42,406 nt of DNA from an uncultured Lachnospiraceae bacterium (GTDB lineage: Bacteria; Bacillota; Clostridia; Lachnospirales; Lachnospiraceae): assembly GCA_944381475.1 (NCBI GenBank), contig CALWLH010000092.1, positions 1 through 42,406 on the forward strand. Direction: 5' to 3'. Positions 41,376 through 42,406 of the stretch are shown one piece after another. The notes beneath the pieces are model-generated. The model did not search any database and was not told the DNA's origin. It worked only from the letters and a program-made list of their open reading frames with translations. Made by a program: the position numbers and the translations under genes. Position 1 is the first letter of the stretch; each line of letters opens with the position of its first letter.

Positions 41376-42068
41376 ATGCTGGAGGAACTGAAAAAGCGGG
41401 TATATGATGCGAACATGCAGCTTCCGCTTCATGGTCTGGTGACCTTTACCTGGGGAAATGCCAGTGAGATAGATCGGAAAAGTGGGATCTTTGCCATTAA
41501 GCCCAGCGGCGTAGACTATGATAAGCTGAAACCGGAGGATATGGTGCTGGTGGATCTGGAGGGCAGGATTGTGGAAGGCAGGCTCCGCCCCTCCACGGAT
41601 ATGCCCACACATCTGCGGCTATACCAGGCTTACAGTGGGATTGGCGGGGTGGTGCATACCCATTCATCCTGGGCCGTCAGCTGGGCGCAGGCCTGTCGGA
41701 GTATTCCCTGCTACGGTACAACCCATGCAGATTATTTTTACGGGGAGATACCCTGTACAAGGCGTCTGACCCAGGAGGAAATAGAGGAGGCTTATGAGCT
41801 TCATACCGGGGATGTGATCATTGAAACCCTTGGGAAGCGGAATCCTCTGGAAATGCCGGGAATCCTCTGTGCCAACCATGGCCCCTTTACCTGGGGAACG
41901 GACGGGGCAGCTGCGGTTTACCACGCGGTGGTTTTAGAGGAGGTAGCTAAAATGGCCTGCCGCACGGAGCTTCTAAACGCCGGAGTGCAGCCAGCGCCCC
42001 AGTATCTCCAGGACAAGCATTATCAGAGAAAGCATGGTGCAGGAGCCTATTACGGACAGAAAGCATAG
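41376..42068 (+). CDS. araD: L-ribulose-5-phosphate 4-epimerase
   Basis: A class II aldolase-fold enzyme that converts L-ribulose 5-phosphate to D-xylulose 5-phosphate in arabinose use. The 230 residues carry the metal ligands His94 and His96 (VVHTHSSWAVSWAQ) and His168 (CANHGPFTWG), the THADYFYG segment with Asp119, and the N-terminal GLVTFTWGNASEID. ATG 41376 has AGAGG upstream. An in-frame ATG 30 bases earlier (41346) encodes MTNLRRKEEN, reminiscent of the hairpin-repeat peptides but without the hairpin. No araA or araB adjoins. It could also act on other pentulose phosphates. A terminator follows at 42105. Confidence 0.93.
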   Translation: MLEELKKRVYDANMQLPLHGLVTFTWGNASEIDRKSGIFAIKPSGVDYDKLKPEDMVLVDLEGRIVEGRLRPSTDMPTHLRLYQAYSGIGGVVHTHSSWAVSWAQACRSIPCYGTTHADYFYGEIPCTRRLTQEEIEEAYELHTGDVIIETLGKRNPLEMPGILCANHGPFTWGTDGAAAVYHAVVLEEVAKMACRTELLNAGVQPAPQYLQDKHYQRKHGAGAYYGQKA

Positions 42069-42104
42069 GGATAAAAACCTGCCGGTGTTCGATTGACAAA
42101 CCAG

Positions 42105-42145
42105 CGCAGAACAGTTAAAATAACAGCTGTTCTGCGCGTTTTCTT
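42105..42145 (+). terminator. Intrinsic terminator after araD
   Basis: GCGCAGAACAG (42105-42115) pairs with CTGTTCTGCGC (42127-42137), followed by GTTTTCTTT. Confidence 0.85.
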
Positions 42146-42395
42146 TGCGATAAGCCCATCAAGTGGCCGACAGCACCTGCCTCATGCGAAGCATTATATT
42201 GGCAGGTGCGTATTGGCAGGTCCGCTTTAGCGGGCGTGCCGCCACCCGACTTGCATGAGCGGACATTTGATGGGCAAGTACAGCGAGCAGCTTTGCTGCG
42301 AGAGCATCTGCCCATGCGAAGCATTTTATTGGCAGATGCGACTTGGCAGGTCCGCTTTAGCGGGCGTGCCGTCACCCGCTGTGCGACATCGCAAA
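42144..42395. repeat. Large structured repeat element with inverted ends and two hairpin modules
   Basis: The ends TTTGCGAT (42144-42151) and ATCGCAAA (42388-42395) are inverted repeats. Inside are two copies of a module, 130 bases apart. Stem 1 is GCACCTGCC/GGCAGGTGC (42173-42181 and 42201-42209) in one copy and GCATCTGCC/GGCAGATGC (42304-42312 and 42331-42339) in the other, a compensated C-G to T-A change. The stem 1 loop holds ATGC-gaa-GCAT. Stem 2 is GGCAGGTCCGC-ttta-GCGGGCGTGCC in both copies (42215-42240, 42345-42370). CCCATCAA (42155-42162) and TTGATGGG (42267-42274) pair over a longer range. No credible protein is encoded, and the interval from 42146 to the window edge has no gene. 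Confidence 0.75.
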
Positions 42396-42406
42396 TCGAG
42401 TAGGGG

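Noticed and set aside
42115-42375. Short open frames on both strands in the terminal repeat
   Set aside because: They arise from the repeated hairpin modules and lack start signals or protein-like character.
42144-42395. CRISPR array
   Set aside because: Only two copies, 130 bases apart, with internal hairpins and no uniform short repeats or spacers.

Overview
The window looks like chromosome of an anaerobic, spore-forming Clostridia member, most likely Lachnospiraceae. The grounds are the gene families (single-chain glycyl-tRNA synthetase, DUF4250, spmA, MoxR-DUF58-transglutaminase operon, clostridial-type LysA, AGGAGG-type ribosome sites, TTGACA/TATAAT-type promoters) and a good sigma-E-like promoter in front of spmA. 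No tRNA, rRNA, CRISPR array, transposase or phage gene was recognised.

Layout. 1-3350: end of recO, a small DUF4250 gene, a lipoprotein and glyQS. 3385-17609: a surface-polymer cluster. It holds a DUF4422 glycosyltransferase, a two-gene ABC polysaccharide exporter, two LicD-type phosphotransferases, an NAD-dependent sugar-nucleotide epimerase, an IspD/TarI cytidylyltransferase, two paralogous large CDP-glycerol glycerophosphotransferases and a membrane acyltransferase. An M18 aminopeptidase sits inside it. Together these suggest a phosphate-rich, teichoic-acid-like or phosphopolyol-decorated glycan exported through the ABC transporter; the exact polymer cannot be read from sequence. 17727-23153: citrate synthase, spmA (convergent, overlapping), an ABC-F ATPase, holA and a cold-shock protein. 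23513-29169: an unknown membrane protein facing a MoxR-DUF58-transglutaminase operon, the two separated by a strong bidirectional terminator. 29441-32452: a GH43 glycosidase, then a LytTR regulator with a membrane partner. 32621-38326: a second ABC-F protein, a second AAA/VWA pair (CoxD/CoxE-like) and a rhomboid-fold protein that appears to lack the catalytic serine motif. 38342-42068: lysA, an M56 peptidase and BlaI-type repressor in reversed order, and araD.

Two repeat families stand out. One is a short double-hairpin element that ends in a Shine-Dalgarno sequence and sits immediately before start codons (near 1057, 13794 and twice in tandem at 17608-17725). It brings its own ATG 33 bases upstream of the true start, so it creates false 11-residue N-terminal extensions. 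The other is a roughly 250-base element at 42144-42395 with inverted ends and two copies of a nested hairpin module; between the copies one stem pair has changed from C-G to T-A, keeping the pairing. Its end sequence recurs as a 16-base match after holA at 22710. These repeats are the best candidates here for something little described.
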